DNA of 64,000 nucleotides from Doryteuthis pealeii (taxonomy: Eukaryota > Mollusca > Cephalopoda > Myopsida > Loliginidae), in NCBI GenBank assembly GCA_023376005.1, contig CM042150.1:77365177-77429176 (forward strand). Reading direction: 5' to 3'. Position 1 is the stretch's first letter. Each line of letters begins with the position of its first letter. The notes beneath the pieces were generated by a model. The model searched no databases and was not told the origin of the DNA. It saw only the letters and a list, made by a program, of their open reading frames with translations. Below, one piece after another: positions 23,745 through 34,357 of the stretch. The position numbers and the translations under genes are program-made.

Positions 23745-24056
23745 ATTCATTTTGGAAACGGACTATTTAACCATTATCTTAACGAACAGGATTAACACTT
23801 CCCGAAAGTGGTTCTTAAAGATGATGTTAATTCATATGCTATTTATAGAATGGATCATAGAAATAACTGAATTGAAATAACGATGAAACATTAGCAAAAT
23901 ATTCATTTTGGAAGCGTACTATTTAATCATTATCTTAACGAACAGGATTAACACTTCCCGAAAGTGGTTCTTAAAGATTATGTTAATCCATATCCTATAT
24001 ATAGAATGGATCTTAGAAATAACTAAATTGAAGTAACGATGAAACATTAGCAAAAT
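23745..24056. repeat. 156-bp tandem duplication
   Basis: Units 23745-23900 and 23901-24056 both begin 'attcattttgga' and end 'gaaacattagcaaaat'. About a dozen substitutions and no large indel separate them. Confidence 0.93.
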
Positions 24057-24215
24057 TTCATTCGTCTCAAATGTTATTAAAAACAACTAACTAAAACCAA
24101 AAAGAAAAGAATTACTCAGTATAAAAGATTTTTGGTCACGTTGAAATTTTACTTTTTAGCTGTTAAATATTGAAGTTTATCTTGAGGGTAGGTTTATGAT
24201 GTGTATTAAACAATG

Positions 24216-24611
24216 TATAGTGATAACCTGTCTTACGAGTGCCCCAAGTTACAAGTTTACCGAGTTACGAGCAGTCACTCAGTCAATTTATTTATTTGTT
24301 GTTATTTGTGTTAAGTTTACTAAATATTTAAGTTTCCAAATCTATCCTGCCAAAGAAAAATATTATTCATAAAATAAAACATTAAAACTTATTACAGCAC
24401 ATAATTTATTAAGTCTATTTTATTATGTTTTTATATCTTACAGTGCATTTTTTTATTAAAAAAAATGTAAAAAATAATATTTTTGGGTGGTCTGGAACAG
24501 ATTACTCGCATTTCAGTTTATTTCAATGGAAAAAAAAACTGATTTGATATGCGAGGAAATTGAGTTAAGATCGGAACGAATTAAACTCGTGAGTCAAAAT
24601 ACCACTGTATT
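24216..24611. mobile_element. TIR DNA transposon remnant, non-autonomous
   Basis: Left end 'tagtgataacctgtcttacg' and right end '...ctcgtgagtcaaaataccactgta' are inverted repeats of the widespread 'cagtggtacc...acgag' type, with TA at the borders. Internal 'cgagttacgagc' and 'gatatgcgagg' are typical of that repeat type. About 390 bp, no ORF. Superfamily not proven; TA flanks favour IS630/Tc1/mariner. Confidence 0.62.
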
Positions 24612-25204
24612 CTTTTAATTTAACGTTTTTTCATAGTTATTTCAATTCAAATCTAAAAAAAAAAAAATCACAGTGAAAAAGGAATAAAATCGGATACCCG
24701 TAAAATAAACGTAACTTTATTTTAAGAAAAACTACAAGTTCAATCAATTCATTTTTCTCTTTTAAAGTTTATATGGTTTTCTTTTCTTGTAATGACAAGA
24801 TTATGTAATTAAATTGCGTAGCTTATTATACGCTTATCCTTAAGCCTTTAAGCTATTGGATCGCAAACAGCTGAATCTTTGTTTTCGTCTAAAACCCTTA
24901 GAATAAGAAGTCGCTAAAACCAAAGTTTCAAACTGAAAAACGTACACTAGCAGTAATAACCATTGATCTGCCATTTACACATACGAAAATCGAATCCTTA
25001 TAGAAGTGAGCGTGAACAAAAAATTAATACACACTGTTATTGTTATTTACTACGCTTAGCTTAGTCTGGCCCACTGGCCACAAGCTGCTCTCGAGAAATT
25101 ACCTATCTAAATAATAATCAGGGATATCGCTGCTTAAGATTCGGTGATGTCACGGAAATCAATTATTTCAGCATTTAACCGTAAGTTAACACAGTTTTAT
25201 TATC
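24612..25204. other. AT-rich intergenic sequence
   Basis: 'gcttagcttagtctggccca' at 25056 resembles the reverse complement of the SINE C 3' end. Otherwise nothing is recognised. Confidence 0.4.
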
Positions 25205-25605
25205 TTACTGATTGATTTACTGAATTTAACGGCATGTCAACCCATCGAGTGTTATTTTATGCCTATATTTTAGGATTCATGTTCATTGTACGTTTTTATT
25301 TACATTTTTGTGCTATTGTTTCTTAAGAGTTCTTTTTGTACATGATTCTATCATATACGAATAATTTTTAAACCTACATATTTGAGTAATATATATGACC
25401 TTAACTGATACTACCACTCTGGGTCTAAGTAGACCTGAAAGTAATGGCAATGAAGGGTACTCCAGAAGTGGTGCCTCATCATCAGATCCAATTCAATGTC
25501 ATACTAGGACACCCCAGTTATTGTTGAGAGGATCTTGCCTCTCTACTGCAGTGGGATATAGTCAGCGTATTCTAAGTCCTGCCGACAGTACGATTAGCGA
25601 TTGGA
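25205..25605 (-). mobile_element. Family D element
   Basis: Minus-strand copy from tail 'taacggcatgtcaaccc' (25229) through 'actaccactctggg', 'gtaatggcaatgaaggg', 'catcatcagatcca' and 'tctactgcagtggg' to head 'tattctaagtcctgccg'. The open frame 25395-25631 lies antisense within it and is not a gene. Confidence 0.78.
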
Positions 25606-25852
25606 GTTTAAATTGTTATTGCCAAAGCTAAAACATATTAACACTATTGCGTTGATAAACATCTCACTACCATTTTTGTTGTATTACGGTTGCTTGCATA
25701 CTCAAATCGCATCATTCATATATTTGAGCATTATTCTATGTGGTCATTCGACTAATATACATGGTTTTAGTATCCTGAAAGAACGAAAGGTGTGTTTACA
25801 CTTGAAAAGGTGTTTTTGAATGTAAGTGTGTTTTACTACTTTTCTTTCTCGA

Positions 25853-25888
25853 GTGCGCGCGCGCGGCGAGAGAGAGAGAGAGAGAGAA
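25853..25888. repeat. (GC)n then (GA)n
   Basis: 'gtgcgcgcgcgcgg' followed by about 10 GA units. This is the only alternating GC run in the window and a possible Z-DNA former. Confidence 0.9.
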
Positions 25889-26054
25889 TATTAATATTTG
25901 AAAAATAAAGAATAAAAGGATAATGTAAGTGTCCTTTTACCACTTTAAGTTCAAGGAATCAAAGAAAATATCCTTTAAGCAAACAAATTTGAATTGATGA
26001 AAACAATTAGTCAAATAGACGATCCTTTTAACGAAAGGACAGTTTTATGATAAG

Positions 26055-26058
<4 letters not shown>

Positions 26059-26111
<53 letters not shown>
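26059..26111. repeat. (TA)n microsatellite
   Basis: About 26 TA units. Confidence 0.97.
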
Positions 26112-26115
<4 letters not shown>

Positions 26116-26404
26116 TACTTACCGCTCACTTAGTGAAGATTGATGCTTTTTTTTTAAATAATTCGGCAAAATTTCTTTTAACTAAACAACAAAACAAATC
26201 CAAACCTTTCTATATCATTCTCTGAGTGCAAGTAAACAAAATTAAGATTTTCTGTCATTTACAGAATGCACGAGATCAGATTGCGCCCCTAATGAGATCT
26301 AACAGTTAACCTAGTTTGTACCCATTACACAACACAAGGCACAGAATAACAATATGGGCCTGTGAAGATTGAACAAAATGATATACAGCGTTGATATAGT
26401 TAAA

Positions 26405-26540
26405 TATTGTCTAATATTTAATATACGTATTTTCCAACCCGTTCGTCACGGGTAGGATGTGAAAACGCTCGAATCGAAATTGCTATTCAGTAGTAATGGA
26501 TCTGCGAGACTTGCTAACCATCATACAACGATGGAATGCC
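26405..26540 (-). repeat. SINE B/C chimeric fragment
   Basis: SINE B 3'-end-like 'ttccaacccgttcgtcac' with 'ggatgtgaaaacgc' joins a minus-strand SINE C head ('atggatctgcgagactt' and 'accatcatacaacgatgg'). Confidence 0.5.
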
Positions 26541-26554
26541 CTTATAATATCATG

Positions 26555-26738
26555 TGCATATACATTCAAATTTATAAAGAATTTGAACTCTAGTAGCGCT
26601 ATTACCTTAACATTCGGAAAATACCCTTGGGAAAGGTATGAATCCTTCATCCGCCCATCTATGAGTTAAATAGTACCACTACTGTTCTTAATTAACATAC
26701 GAAATTGATATGCCTTTAAACAAAAAAAGCAAACCAAA
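26555..26738 (+). mobile_element. SINE, family G/B body and tail
   Basis: 'aatacccttgggaaaggtat', 'ccatctatgagttaaatag', 'taccactactgtt', then the tail 'gaaattgatatgcctttaaac'-like. The tRNA head is degraded. Confidence 0.6.
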
Positions 26739-26867
26739 CTAGATGTATATATTAATGAAACCGTGGAATCATCAGTGTTCAATTATTGATTTAGATATTT
26801 ATGTTGATTTATTTGTCTGAACATTTGAGATGAGGCTTGATAATTTGTATTATTTAGATTTTTCCGA

Positions 26868-26962
26868 ACTCGGCAAGAAAGACCCAAAGAAAGCTAGAAG
26901 GTCTCGTCGGCCGAAACGTTGTGTATATAACAATAAAAATGAGAATAACAGAAGCAAAATAA
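26868..26962 (+). repeat. Family F repeat, copy 2
   Basis: 'aagacccaaagaaagctaga', 'aggtctcgtcggccgaaacg' and 'ttgtgtatataacaataaaa' define the conserved core shared with 13.1 and 61.0 kb. Confidence 0.75.
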
Positions 26963-27554
26963 TACAATTTATGTTGCCTTCTTTTCTTTGATATTCAATT
27001 AAACATTGAAAAATAATAAAGAATGTCTTCCTTTTTAAGCTAATTTCTGTATCTATTTCAAGTCATATAATTTATTGTCTGCGCCTTAGACCTTCTACCG
27101 TTCATGTACCGTCTTTTTTTATAACACGGTTTTGCTCACAGAGAAATACACTGAAAACCGACTCTGTAATTTTGAGTAAATGCATGCATTTGACAAGCAG
27201 AGAAGACCTGCCTTTAATATTCGCCAATTCAGATGTCAAAGTTCGGTCAACAAAGAGCTATAAATGGCGTCCTGTTATGCGATTCGTGAGGAGGCAGCTG
27301 TTCTTTCCAATAGGAACTTCACCGTTGTCCCCCCGCCCAACAGCAACAGCTGTTGGTCATACTGGTGGACAGAAGAGATCAAAGTCTCTACCGTCAGCCT
27401 GCCACAGAATATAGGCTGGTATGGACCAATATCTTAAATATTGTAAAGCACACGGGTGTCTCTCAATTATGGATCGATATGAACTATTTGCCCGTAAAGC
27501 TATGTGGTAAGAGCTCGGGACGAAAGTGTAACGGTTCTAAAGTACGAATAAATA
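26963..27554. other. Unrecognised sequence with short open frames
   Basis: Two overlapping frames (27172-27414 and 27353-27559) lie in slightly GC-richer DNA. Neither shows a motif I know. Confidence 0.3.
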
Positions 27555-27625
27555 ATTAGTTTATTTGTTTAACGGCATGTCAACATGTTATAGGTTATCT
27601 CATACCAACATTTTATTCACTTCTA
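27555..27625 (-). repeat. Family D tail fragment
   Basis: 'ttaacggcatgtcaacatg' with 'aggttatctcatacc' matches the reverse complement of the D tail. Confidence 0.6.
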
Positions 27626-27732
27626 AGTGTTAGATCATAAACAATATTTTCAATATTCTATCAAATATGAAAACTTAAATGCGATAATTATCACTACCAA
27701 AAGAGGTGTTATTAGAATTTACTTATACTTAT

Positions 27733-28088
27733 ATACTCATCTTCACAGGAAGGCTGTGACTAGCGTCCAGTCTCCGGATGCAAGATAACCTTGAGGCATC
27801 CTGAGATACATGAATCTCCACCACTCCGTTATAAAGGTGGTCAATGGTTGGGGCGCCTTGTCTAAGGGGATTGAGAGGTACCTGTCGACAACATTCCGGA
27901 CCGTTTTGACGGTTAATTCTGCGCGATTATTGGATTGTGGATAGGCAACTGATGACAGTCTGTACTTTACAGTACAGTTTTTCAGCAACTGCTTAAATGG
28001 GAGGGAATGTAAAGGGTGATCCACCATCATTGTTGAGTTCTTCCGCTAAGTTGGATGCTAGTCATAGTCTTCCTGTGAAGGTGAGTAT
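27733..28088 (-). pseudogene. Rearranged Ty3/gypsy pol fragment in inverted repeats
   Basis: On the minus strand the 95-codon frame 28030-27743 joins two pol domains in the wrong order. Residues about 10-47 match the integrase core of Ty3/gypsy elements (YRLSSVAYPQSNNRAELTVK). Just upstream, in another frame, NDGG (about 28030) is the segment carrying the second catalytic Asp. Residues about 48-87 match reverse transcriptase motifs A to B (VDRYLSIPLD, then TTFITEWWRF and LRMPQGYLASGD). In normal pol, RT precedes integrase. Frameshifts and a stop lie upstream, so it is non-functional. The segment is bounded by 35-bp inverted repeats (27733-27767 and 28054-28088) with four mismatches, all transitions. 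The borders are not LTR ends. Confidence 0.8.
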
Positions 28089-28621
28089 GATGTTCATTCT
28101 ACAGAGTTTAGTTTGATAGATTATTGGATACTAATACACAGAAACGAAGATTCTGCAACTCCAATAATTATTCTTTTTCTACGCTAAAGCTTGGTTTTCT
28201 CATTTTTTTTAACAATTTAAACTTCAAATTTTAAAATCTCAATATTGATATTAGGTTTTATTCTGTAAATTATTAAAACTGATTAATAAATACTTAACAT
28301 AATTAGAGATAAAACTATGAATGAAAAAGTTTACAGTTTCAGAAAATCATGTTTCATATAAAGAAAAGTGGCAAGAAAAAAGTTAGTCTTGGTGAGAGTC
28401 ACGTGGAATAAATAATAAAAATTCTGGGTTAAAACTGATTCATTGGAAAAGCTAACAAAATCATGAAGTCTGTAATGAAAAGGAAATTCAAGTCTTTTAC
28501 AAAAAACAATATCTTCAGCAGACGGTGTAGATGTTAATCTACTTAGAATTTCTTATCTAAAATTTAGCTTTGGCCTAGTATCAAAGGTTTTTTTTTCTTA
28601 AAAGGATTAAACGTGAGAAAC

Positions 28622-28622
<1 letters not shown>
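28089..28622. other. AT-rich intergenic sequence
   Basis: Nothing recognised. Confidence 0.4.
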
Positions 28623-28674
<52 letters not shown>

Positions 28675-28686
28675 TATATATATATA
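28623..28686. repeat. (TA)n microsatellite
   Basis: About 31 TA units with one AATA interruption. Confidence 0.97.
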
Positions 28687-28849
28687 AATGTACATATGTA
28701 CTTTTATCTAAGTATTTTTATACTAAAGATTAAAAAAAGCATTAAAACTTCGTATCACAAGATCAAACAGTTAAACGTTCGTTCAAGTTCTTTATTCTTC
28801 CCCTCTCTAACTCCAGTCTTCTCCCTTCACAGTCTCACTTCCTCTATTT

Positions 28850-29175
28850 TTCAATGTGCTGGGTATGACACTAAACTACTTCTGGTGGTGAGGATCCACT
28901 TCTAAACATGTGCAGAGTGTAGTGTACCCCTTCATCGCCATTATTCCTATGTCCACTCAGACCCAGAATGGTAGTACCTCCTAGGTTCCCATCAATTAGT
29001 CTAATAGATCTGTTTGAAAATTATTCGAGTTAGATAGGAATGCCTGATATCATATAACTGTGCAAAATATGTAAGAAACTACATAACAAATGTAAATATA
29101 AATGAACACAATTCCTTCTCAAGGTATAGAATAACCCCAGACAGGTCGACATGCTGTTAAAATTAACAACCCAAC
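28850..29175 (+). mobile_element. Family D element, head missing
   Basis: Body 'gctgggtatgacactaaac', 'cactcagacccagaatgg', 'ctaatagatctgtttgaaaa', then tail 'gacaggtcgacatgctgtta'. Confidence 0.75.
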
Positions 29176-30141
29176 CTATCTATTCTCTTTTCGCTTTATT
29201 CTTCCCATTATTTCTTTCTTATTTTTAGTTGACCGACCAATGTTGCTGCGTTTTCACCTTGCCAGTAAAACTAGCTCCACTATCTGAACATAAAAAGAAG
29301 TGAAAGGCCAAACCGTACATAAATATTGTTACCCTTTATTATGAAAACTATGCTAGTTAATTATACATTTAGTACAGTTGGATACATTTGTTCCCATTCT
29401 TTAATGTTGAAGCAGATTTAGCCCCAACGCTATCATCTTTTCTCATGTTTATTAATAATGCTAGAATAAAAAGTTCTGCCTTCACGCTCAGTCGTCAATC
29501 GACCACCTCAACAATATTTCCGATTTGTAGTTTTCGGGAAAGAAAATCTTCATGGCTTCTGCATTCTCTTTCAACCAATCTTTCTGTCTTTAAGGCTGAA
29601 GTCTCGTTGTATCTCGTATTGTCTCTTTTGATTTATTATTCATTCTGACGCCTAGGTAACTAGTCGTCTGACATTTATTGGGGGCAATCAAGGAGCGTTT
29701 GGGTTTTTATAACAGACATCGAAACCGATCGTTTCGGGCATAGAAGTAATTAAATCAGCCAATTCTGAATGTTTTCCTTTATATTTTTCTTCCTTTCATT
29801 TTCATATTCTTGAACCAATGCAAGTAAAATAAAGCCTCATTATTACAACTGTGCTCTCAGTTTGGTCTGTAGAATACGCCAACTGCATCTGCCAAAAAGA
29901 TGAGCAACACTCAACTTAGGCCTTTACTTGGGCTTGACGGTCATTGCCATCCGATCAATCGGCAGACCATATTAAGCCCTAGAACCCATATGATTGTCCT
30001 GGTCATATTCTAAAAATTACTCTTATGGCAAACACCGAACAATTTATCATATGGGTATTAAAAAGCGATATCTGAGGGTCAAGTACCAATATTCATTAAT
30101 ATCAATGAAAGTAAGGAAATGTATTTTAATAAAAAAAAATC

Positions 30142-30143
<2 letters not shown>
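29176..30143. other. Unrecognised sequence
   Basis: The plus-strand frame 29388-29648 is unremarkable. Its reverse strand has a short 'DWLKEN'-containing stretch that faintly resembles LINE linker sequence, too weak to call. Confidence 0.3.
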
Positions 30144-30208
<65 letters not shown>

Positions 30209-30262
30209 ATTTGACATTAAATAACACACAAGGATTGATATACAATTAAACCAAACCAACAA
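30144..30262. repeat. (TA)n plus G/D-type tail fragment
   Basis: TA 30144-30206 (about 31 units) runs directly into 'gatttgacattaaataac' and 'gattgatatacaatta'. Another tail piece lies at about 30330-30360. Confidence 0.85.
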
Positions 30263-30459
30263 CTATTTACAGTAGTGTCCAATACTAAAGAACGAATGTT
30301 AAAAAACGAAAAATTAACAATATTACTGATTTGATCGTGATATATCATTAAACCAAACAACCATCATTATCCCAGTAGATAAACATGAAGTGTCCACACA
30401 CACGAATAATAATGAACCATATATACTATTTTCGTCCTCCCATAATATAATCGGGAAAT

Positions 30460-30990
30460 CGATGCCCTGTCAGTGCAGCGTGATATGCACTGACTGTATC
30501 ACCTACAGATAGGTAAAGTCCCCCAAGGAGTATCCTGGTATGGCACTAAACTGCATCTGATGATGAGGTTCCAGTTTTAGAGATCTAGGAGTATAGAGTA
30601 CCCATTCATTTCCATTACTTCCAGGTCCACTCAGACACGGAGTGGTTATACCCAAGAGTGGCATCTTATGTGGTGTAATGATTAGAAAGCTAGATTCACA
30701 AACCATTGTTAGTGAGTGTGATTCTCATTGGGTGCCCCATGCTTCCGGCATTGGGCCAGATCTAAGCTAAGCTTAGTAAATAATTATACCCAAGTCTCCA
30801 TTTATGGGTCAAGCAGATCTGTTAAAAAATATTCGTATTCATTAGGACCAAGTTCAGAACAAAATAAATTAAAAAAACAGAAATAATTACACAAAAATGT
30901 AAATATCAATGCACAATAAACGCAATTCCCTAACCTCTATTTATCAAATAACCTGACGTGTTGACATGCCGTTAAAATCTATTAACCAAT
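30460..30990 (+). mobile_element. Family D element split by a SINE C
   Basis: D head and body run from about 30460 to 30656 ('ggtatggcactaaactgcat', 'cactcagacacggagtgg'), are interrupted by the SINE C at 30657-30783, and resume at 30784 ('ctccatttatgggtcaag') to the tail 'gtgttgacatgccgttaaaa' near 30980. Confidence 0.85.
30657..30783 (+). mobile_element. SINE, family C, complete with TSD
   Basis: Flanked by a perfect 11-bp target-site duplication 'ttatacccaag' at 30646-30656 and 30784-30794, which fixes the element length at 127 bp. A-box-like 'tgtaatgattag', B-box-like 'gtgattctc', conserved 3' end 'aagctaagcttagtaaataa'. Younger than the D copy it interrupts. Confidence 0.9.
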
Positions 30991-30994
30991 CAAT

Positions 30995-31604
30995 TCGGAA
31001 ATAGACACCCATTCCTGCTTTGTTTGTTTTTAAATTACGGCTTCTAATTGGTATATCATAATTTTCTGCTTCACTACTATTATACTACGGTTTCAATGAT
31101 ATGCCCTGGTATTAAATTACGTTTACACTGTGATCAATATTTGAAGCCGATCTATATTACTAAACATGGTAAAAACGTTTCGTGACAAACAGGGTGCAAC
31201 TACTCCTACGCTAATATATATATATTTGACTTACATACCAAACCAACTGTGGGAATAGAAACAAAAAATGAAATAAAAATGTTAATAATGATCGTTGTCA
31301 ACAATTTTAATTATCAATTTGAGTTTTTTCCCCTTCATGCTATAATGAATCGGGATTTAATGGCTTTGAGGAAATTTAGATTATTTTTTTAAATATTTTT
31401 AGAATAGTATTTTCAATAAAGATTTATATCTGTCGTTTTATTACACTATTTTATTGGAATATATTTTACAAAGTTTTGAACACGGATGTTTTGCTGATTT
31501 GGTCAACCGTGGATAAATACAACCAGAGTTGACAATTCAAAGGATAGCGAGGTTTTATTGTCTTAACGATATTCGGTACCGCATATATATTTATTGTATT
31601 AAAG

Positions 31605-31609
<5 letters not shown>
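30995..31609. other. AT-rich intergenic sequence
   Basis: Nothing recognised. Confidence 0.4.

Positions 31610-31690
<81 letters not shown>
31610..31690. repeat. (TA)n(GT)n compound array
   Basis: About 26 TA units then about 15 GT units. Confidence 0.97.
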
Positions 31691-31692
<2 letters not shown>

Positions 31693-31988
31693 GGATATGA
31701 CCTCAACGTGATTTGGTTACTGACAGTCTCTCGACTATTCGATTCATAAACCAAGTGAATGCCTTTGCTTGTATTTTTCCTGATATGGTATTTTGTCGTG
31801 CGTTGTGGAAAGAATTACGCCGTTTGATTCAGGTTTAGTTTGAGGTGTAAATATTGGTTTTCTTTGTGTAGGATTTAGGGAAGAGCCATTAATCTGCGTG
31901 TGAATTTCACGGTAGGGAATTTTACGTTATAGTGTAGATTGCTACTTTATTTTTGCTATATTAAGTTTAAATCATTTCGGTTTTTGTG

Positions 31989-31990
<2 letters not shown>
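31691..31990. other. Intergenic sequence
   Basis: Nothing recognised. Confidence 0.4.

Positions 31991-32086
<96 letters not shown>
31991..32086. repeat. (CA)n(TA)n compound array
   Basis: About 20 CA then about 28 TA units. Confidence 0.97.
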
Positions 32087-32087
<1 letters not shown>

Positions 32088-32332
32088 CTACCCAGCTTTC
32101 AGCGAAAAGATCTTCAGGATAATTCTGAATTGTCGTGAAGGTTCTTTCTGGGAACTCTGGGTAGTTGGTTTCTATCGCTGATTACGTACCCTAAACCGGT
32201 CTTACGAGTGCACATTAAGCACTTTCCAATATACATTATCTCGATTCATTCGTTGTTTTAATTTTTCCAACAGTTAAAATTGTGACTCTTTCAGTTTTTC
32301 TTTTTTCTTTATTCAGTTGTTCACTCTAAACT

Positions 32333-32333
32333 A

Positions 32334-32400
<67 letters not shown>
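32333..32400. repeat. (CTAT)n(TA)n array
   Basis: About nine CTAT units then about 16 TA units, the same order as inside the 11.36-11.43 kb array. Confidence 0.95.
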
Positions 32401-32401
<1 letters not shown>

Positions 32402-33569
32402 CCCTCCAGTTTCTGAGGGTGACGAGCCGTCAAACTTTTGCTGATCCCTATAGTTGAACTTAATAATCTGGGTAAGAACTTTTCACGTTGAGTCATAGTT
32501 GTCATTGCTCCAATTAAATGATAATTAATGACTGATCTTTAGATAAATAAGAGAGATAGTATTAATTCGTGTCCGTAGCTTCTGACACAATAGATCAGTT
32601 TAATATGGGAGATTCAGAGTTAAAATTTACACCTCAACATTAGGAGCTCTACCGACGAACGGTCAAATAAGAAATATCCCACTTAAACAAAACGAAATTC
32701 GTCCAGGATATATTGTCACGTCAACAATTACATTGCTGTAAATGGAATCTATGATATGTATTGTTGCAAGGGTGGGGATTCGGTCGGTAGTCATAGCAGC
32801 ATTTATTACAATAACCAGTGCATCCATTTCTATGTGCTATCTCCTTTGGATAGGTGCCACCCAGCAGCCAAGCGTGGAATTATGCACCGATCAAATGTTT
32901 ACTTCAGTGTGGCGTACACACTAATAAAGACCAGGGCTGAAGCTGGATGCTGTCAGTTTTGACGCCGAAAGGGTCATTTATTTCCAGTTCTATTTAAGCG
33001 ACCAGTGGAGACTAAACAGAAATCCGGACGAAGAGAGATGAGGGCAATGTCAAAGGCGTTAAAAAGATGCAGGTCCTTCCCAAATGGATGAGTGGTTTAT
33101 TCCGGGTCGCTTTACAATTGCATCGCGACTTTGCCGATTCTCATCGGCACTGATGTGCAACAAAGGTTATCAATACAAGTGCATTAACGATGGTTGCAGG
33201 ATTCTGGATTTGTCAAATTGCGAGAACTTTCGAATAATGATCACTGAAGGCTGCAGTCCAATTACTGGGATTCGAGTGTGCTGGCTACACTCATATTTTT
33301 TTCATAAATATTGATATTCCATTTTGATTATGGACAACTGTAATGTTATAAGTCAATTTTCCATTCTGCAGCAACGATCACAGATTTGTATCTGGTGGTG
33401 AGGCTTCAGTGCTATCAGACTCTGGGATTTGTCACTTTGTAGTTATTTTGGAAAATGTTTTCTATTTTTGTTCTAGAAACACATGAGTAGGTTTGGAATT
33501 AGATCTTCCAGCATGACTGTCATTTTTATAAAATCTAATCTCATCCCGGAAAATGCCAGATTTCTTCTG

Positions 33570-33571
<2 letters not shown>
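32401..33571. other. Unrecognised sequence with short open frames
   Basis: Frames at 32742-32924, 32756-32962 and 33084-33314 (+) overlap in less AT-rich DNA and contain several cysteines, but I recognise no family. They could be decayed transposon coding sequence. Confidence 0.3.

Positions 33572-33616
<45 letters not shown>
33572..33616. repeat. (TA)n microsatellite
   Basis: About 22 TA units. Confidence 0.97.
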
Positions 33617-33618
<2 letters not shown>

Positions 33619-33731
33619 CTGATACATCCTGACAAATTATAGCCGCCTTTACCCCCAAAACTACAACTTAAACACACTGATTTATAACTTATTTAACCTG
33701 TGAAAATATACAAGATGCGCAAGCTAAGGTA

Positions 33732-33794
33732 GTAAGACATTTGTACGTCGTTGTGGCATACAGCGTATGCCACAACGACGTACAAATGTCTTAC
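33732..33794. repeat. Perfect 30-bp palindrome, 3-bp loop
   Basis: Arms 33732-33761 and 33765-33794 are exact reverse complements separated by 'agc'. Weaker pairing ('taag'/'ctta') continues outside. A transcript would form a 30-bp perfect hairpin. Not matched elsewhere in the window. Confidence 0.95.
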
Positions 33795-34012
33795 GACACT
33801 TATGCCACTTTCTAGGTCTACATAGCTACATCACCGTGATAAGCACAGCAAGATAACTGGGGATAATAAAAACTGCAGGTTTTATTTAAGGGTACCTTCT
33901 CTTAGACTTTTCTCATTAAAGGATACCAACAAGTCAATAAAGCTGGGACTTCCTTCTTCTAGTAGGGTTGCCTTCACTACGACTTCGTCATTAAACTGGA
34001 GCCCCTTCAACA

Positions 34013-34029
34013 GCACACACACACACACA

Positions 34030-34082
<53 letters not shown>
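34013..34082. repeat. (CA)n then (TA)n
   Basis: CA 34013-34030, then TA 34032-34082, ending at the start of family H copy 2. Confidence 0.96.
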
Positions 34083-34087
<5 letters not shown>

Positions 34088-34298
34088 TAAGTAAACAAAA
34101 AATGTGTTTATTTGATATGGCTTTTTAGCCGACAATTTTTGAGAGATATGTGCTTAATTGAAGTCATACCTAATTTTGAAAATTAATTAGTTAATAATCA
34201 ATGAATTTACATTTGATCATATATTCCCGCCTAAATTCATTAATTATTAACTAATTAATTTTCAAAATTAGGTATGACTCCAATTAAGCTCATATCCT

Positions 34299-34302
<4 letters not shown>
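34083..34302 (+). repeat. Family H copy 2 with long inverted repeat
   Basis: 34083-34170 matches 9184-9276. From 34136 the sequence enters a 73-bp arm (34136-34208) whose reverse complement is 34231-34303, with about 93% identity and a 22-bp spacer. TA arrays abut both ends. Confidence 0.85.

Positions 34303-34356
<54 letters not shown>
34303..34356. repeat. (TA)n microsatellite
   Basis: About 27 TA units. Confidence 0.97.

Positions 34357-34357
<1 letters not shown>

Noticed and set aside
29388..29648. LINE coding fragment on the reverse strand ('DWLKEN' stretch)
   Set aside because: Only a few residues resemble LINE linker sequence, with stops on either side.
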